A stretch of DNA of 64,000 nt, taken from the NCBI GenBank assembly GCA_963675135.1, contig OY776126.1, forward strand, positions 25,423,195-25,487,194, in the 5' to 3' direction. The notes beneath the pieces are model-generated. The model was not told the DNA's origin. It did not search any database and was given only the letters and a program-made list of their open reading frames with translations. Positions 60,831 through 64,000 of this stretch are shown here, one piece after another. This stretch comes from Galeopsis tetrahit. Lineage: Eukaryota > Streptophyta > Magnoliopsida > Lamiales > Lamiaceae. A program made the translations under genes and the position numbers. Position 1 is the stretch's first letter. Every line of letters starts with the position of its first letter.

Positions 60831-61663
60831 TAGGGATGGCAATGGGTCGGGCCGGGTACCTAGATACCTGGACCCGACCCATTTTAATTCGGGTCCGGGT
60901 CGGGCCGACCCGTTCGGGTCACGTGGCGGGCCGGGGCAAATCGGGGCGACCCATTATAATTTTTTTTTTAAAAGAAATGAAAAATAATAATTTTTTAAAA
61001 AAAACATATAACATAAATTTTAGATTTGTATTGATAAATAAATAAAATAGTCTTAGAATCATGTTTATAAATTTATTTTCACATTTATGAAGGTGAATTA
61101 TTGTTATATATATTAATAAACATCAAAATATTTAACATATATTATATTTATATGTAGGGTTAATTGCAAATTAAATCACCACCTTTCATTTAATTGCAAT
61201 TTAATCTAAACTTTTGAATAATTACAAATAAAATCACCACCTTTCAATATTGTTGCAATTTAGACTTCTAGACAACTTCATTTGTGCCCAAAGTTGACGT
61301 TTCGAGATAAAATCGAAATAAAAAACAATGTTGTTTTATTAAGGAGGTGTTACATTAGTTAGCCACGTTAGATTTGGGCACAAATGAAACTATTAAGAAG
61401 TTTAAATTGCAACAATATTGAAATGTGGTGATTTTTTTTGCAATTATTCAAAAGTTTAGATTAAATTGCATTCCAGAAAAAGGTGATGATTTAATTTGCA
61501 ATTAACCCTTATATGTATAATATATATAAAAAATAAATATAAAAACGGGTCCGGGTCACGGGTCGAAGGCGATACCCGAACCCACCCCATTTCAATATGG
61601 GTCCGGGGCGGGGCGACCCAAATAGCACGATCGGGGCGGGCCGGGTTGAAATTTCCATCCCTA
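60831..61663. mobile_element. Non-autonomous hAT element (833 bp) in LINE ORF1
   Basis: CATGAGAT flanks both sides (60823-60830, 61664-61671) as an 8-bp TSD. The ends TAGGGATGG and CCATCCCTA are inverted. Next to them are GC-rich GGGTCGGGCC-type repeats facing each other; the centre is AT-rich and non-coding. A Mutator MITE is inserted at 61157-61508. Confidence 0.95.
61157..61508. mobile_element. Mutator-like MITE (352 bp) inside the hAT element
   Basis: TTATATGTA flanks both sides (61148-61156, 61509-61517) as a 9-bp TSD, the Mutator length. The inverted ends are GGGTTAATTGCAAATTAAAT and its complement at the right, extending with mismatches for much of the element. Confidence 0.93.
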
Positions 61664-61956
61664 CATGAGATGTCTCCCTTTGATCAAACTGGGAGGCCTC
61701 CTTGCTGTAGTCACCCAAGGGTGTGTTCGTCTGCACATAGTTCAAAGAAGCAACAACAGAACTATCATTTTCAACCAAATTATGTAATACAGTAGTGGGT
61801 GTATGTGACGTACCCGCGCTGCCGAAAAGGCGAGGGTCCTCGTCCTTTCCGGCCAAAGCGTAGCCAAGCCGCCTCTGGCAGCAACAATATCATCCATATT
61901 GTGAATACCATGCAATTGCAATAGATCAAGTAAAGGAGCAGGGAGCATGTTCTTTT

Positions 61957-62781
61957 CTAGCAAGTATTCAAAAGAAAAGTTGGGATCAGCCAACGTACCC
62001 GGTTTGCCGGAAGCATGCAAAGAAGCCATGCCCCCGGCCGAAGGTGAGCCAAACTATCGAGTGGCAGTAATAGTAGCAGAGTCAGTCGGGGTGGGTGCCC
62101 AGGACGTCGTAGAGGTGAGGCCCTTGATGCCCGAAGCAGTCGTTTGGTTTGAAGGGAGATCACGGGGGTGAACTGAGGAAGGTGGTGGGTGCATATCATT
62201 TGGTGGGTGTGCAGAGTAAGGAGGTGGGTTTGTGTGTGGGTGTACTGAGGAAAGTTGTGGGTGTGCATTAGGGCTATGAGTAAACCCTTGGGGTGTATTA
62301 ACTGAATATGGGGGTGCACATCTTTGTTGGCAAACCTTAGCCCATTAGTAGGCCCATTGGGAGGGAAAAACCCTAGTCCCTGCCCTAGTACATGTGTTGC
62401 TGCCTCCACCTCGGAACTCACCGGCAATGGGAGAACTCCGGCAGCATTGTGGGATTTCGACGTTTCGACGTCGGTAGCCGTAACAGGCGGTGCCGGAATG
62501 GAGAAAATCTCCCTGATAGAGGCGGCAACCTGTGTTTGAATGAGAGAGGACAACGAATCCACGTCCATCCGAAATGAGGGAGGTTGTTGTACGGGCCCTC
62601 TACTATCGTGATGAAGAGCGGCAGCCTGGGTTGCGTCGGAAAACTCCATTGACGCCGAGAAAGAGCATGTCAGCGGCTGGGCTTTTGCGCGGTGAAGCTC
62701 GTGTTGGAGAGGGGAGCTTCCTTGCGAAGCATGAATGGAGTCCGACGTGTGGATGTCGTTGTTGGTGTCGGGAGTGAACAT
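61957..62781 (-). pseudogene. LINE ORF1, N-terminal part
   Basis: MFTPDTNNDIHTSDSIHASQ at 62781 is the first ATG, about 100 bases from the LINE 5' end. The first 150 residues are plausible low-complexity ORF1 N-terminus. The frame then drifts, and MASLHASGKPGTLADPNFSF in another frame (62029 onward) looks like the continuation towards the hAT insertion. No domain is recognised. Confidence 0.6.
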
Positions 62782-62892
62782 TGCTTCAACAAAAAATTAG
62801 ATTAGATGGCCATGCCGTCGACGGAGATTATCAATTCCGGCAGCCTTGGGTAATGTAAAGGGTAATGTCGCGGAACTTATATGGTGAGAAGA

Positions 62893-63091
62893 GATGTCCC
62901 ACAAAAAAAAAAAAGAATTAGAGTTAAGAGGAAGAATAAGGATATTTGAGGGGTTTTACGGAGAGTGTACTCATTCTAGGGTGGGTGTCCTCTACAAAGA
63001 CGTGGGTGTATAACCGTGGCCGTTTTCAATAATAAAAATACAATGGGCCAGGACATCAATAATAAAAATAGTTCATGGGCCTAGAGTCTTA
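62893..63091. repeat. Interspersed repeat B, right half
   Basis: It resumes repeat B after the LINE and matches 22868-23083 of repeat A. Homology ends at GAGTCTTAATA. Confidence 0.88.
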
Positions 63092-63224
63092 ATATTGAGA
63101 AGGGTTGGGGTATATACCCCTCCAGCTTTGTTTAATACACTCCCCCTCCACTTTTATTAATTAAATATTCATACAAAATACCTATTTTACCCTTATAATA
63201 AAATACAAAGGATACATACACACC

Positions 63225-63865
63225 TAGACCTGTCAAGACGGGCCGGCGGGGCGGGACGGGCCAAAACCGCAAAAGCCCGCCATTTGGCGGGGCGGGGCGG
63301 GCCAGACCGTTTGTCAAGCGGGCTGCAAAAACCTCAACCCAACCCAAAAATGGGCGGGCCGCGGGTTTAGGCGGGCCAACTTTTTTTTTACAAAAGTATT
63401 TATTAAATTTATTAAAAAACACAAAAATTACAGTATATATCAAGAATTATAGTGTTAATATATATCAGAAAATGAAGAAAGAAGGAAAAAAATGGAACTG
63501 CTTCTATAATCTGTCATTTACTAGAGTTTTTTCTTTTAGTTAGATTTATTGTATATTTTTTTAAAATAAAGTTGGATAGTTCAAATGGTTAGAGCATCAT
63601 TATTTAGACATGTCCTGAGTTCACCCCCTACAAAAGGCAGAAAATACATTTTTTTTTATATTTTTTAAGTAAATATAATATATTTTTTTTAAAAAAGGCG
63701 GGCCAGCCCGCCAAAGCCCGCACCAACCCGCCAAAGACCGCGAACCAAACGGGCCGGCCCGTCTGGGCCCGCTTCCTGGCGGGCTTGGAAAAGCTTAGCC
63801 CAACCCACTATTTTAAGTGGCGGGGCGGGCTGACCCAACGGGCCCAGCCCGTTTTGACGGCTCTA
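63225..63865. mobile_element. Non-autonomous hAT element (641 bp)
   Basis: TACACACC flanks both sides (63217-63224, 63866-63873). The ends TAGACCTGTCAAGACGGGC and GCCCGTTTTGACGGCTCTA are inverted repeats with three mismatches. GC-rich GGGCGGGCC repeats lie next to each end and an AT-rich, non-coding centre includes a SINE-like TAGTTCAAATGGTTAGAGCA near 63575. Confidence 0.94.
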
Positions 63866-63873
63866 TACACACC

Positions 63874-64000
63874 CCCAAAATTTAAACTAATCTTAACCTA
63901 ATTCTAACACTAACCCTAATTAAGAAGGCCCATTAATTAACCCTAATTCTAACAATCCTCAGCAGCCGCCCCTCTGTCGTTGCCGCCGCCGCCACACCTC
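63874..64000. other. Unassigned sequence at the window edge
   Basis: An AACCCTAATT-rich stretch ends in GCCGCCGCCGCC; it could be the start of a gene or another element, but nothing can be supported here. Confidence 0.3.

Larger units (their letters stand above)
55127..62880 (-). mobile_element. Near full-length plant L1-type LINE carrying a nested hAT element
   Basis: ATGGTGAGAAGA stands at 55115-55126 and 62881-62892 as a 12-bp TSD inside repeat B; repeat A has the uninterrupted form ATGGAGAGAAGAG near 22860. Minus-strand order is short 5' UTR, ORF1 with DUF4283 and zinc knuckle, then endonuclease-RT-zf-RVT-RNase H. Without the nested hAT it is about 6.9 kb. The 3' end reads TTTTATTG without a poly(A) tail, which is unusual. 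Several frameshifts make it inactive. Confidence 0.93.

Overview
This is nuclear DNA of a flowering plant, most likely a eudicot. It has GT-AG introns, plant Ty1/copia and Ty3/gypsy LTR retrotransposons, plant L1-type LINEs with RNase H, a CACTA transposon, Stowaway, hAT and Mutator MITEs, and one intron-containing host gene. I cannot name the genus. About 90 percent of the window is transposable elements, many nested, and I could place many borders to the base from target-site duplications (TSDs).

Layout. 1-10827: Sirevirus-like copia element on the minus strand, left LTR cut by the window edge, with a large extra ORF between pol and the 3' LTR. 10828-13945: broken OTU-protease gene (+) and broken plant-mobile-domain gene (-), separated and flanked by GTCGAC-rich repeats. 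14599-23083: interspersed repeat 'A' split by a full-length CACTA element (15007-22684) with a two-gene transposase cassette. 23945-30757: a poly(A)-tailed retroposon split by a second copia element (24611-30554, TSD GTGTG). 31040-34740: Athila/Tat-like gypsy remnant whose LTR holds a 1.08 kb solo LTR. 34745-38601: LINE 3' half split by a 2.8 kb solo LTR. 38602-43275: a nearly perfect 2.33 kb-arm palindrome made of LINE endonuclease-RT sequence. 43580-45507: 5'-truncated LINE. 45500-52100: very AT-rich repeats, MITEs and a 2 kb tandem duplication. 52163-53786: the only convincing host gene, a divergent 14-3-3 protein with six exons. 54157-63091: a hAT MITE, then repeat 'B' split by a long LINE that itself carries a hAT element carrying a Mutator MITE. 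63225-63865: another hAT element.

How the parts relate. Repeats A and B are homologous and act as reciprocal empty sites: A holds the CACTA and lacks the LINE, B holds the LINE and lacks the CACTA. This confirms both insertions and their TSDs from inside the window. A Stowaway MITE in one arm of the 47.6-51.5 kb duplication likewise has its empty site in the other arm. The CACTA genes are the only element genes that look close to intact: the TnpA-like gene reads open through five exons, and the TNP2 gene has one apparent 1-nt lesion near its N-terminus. The copia, gypsy and LINE coding regions carry stops or frameshifts, except single long ORFs in the right palindrome arm and in the 43.7-45.5 kb LINE. 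The strongest candidates for new biology are the 14-3-3 variant with a polyproline tail and the long LINE palindrome.
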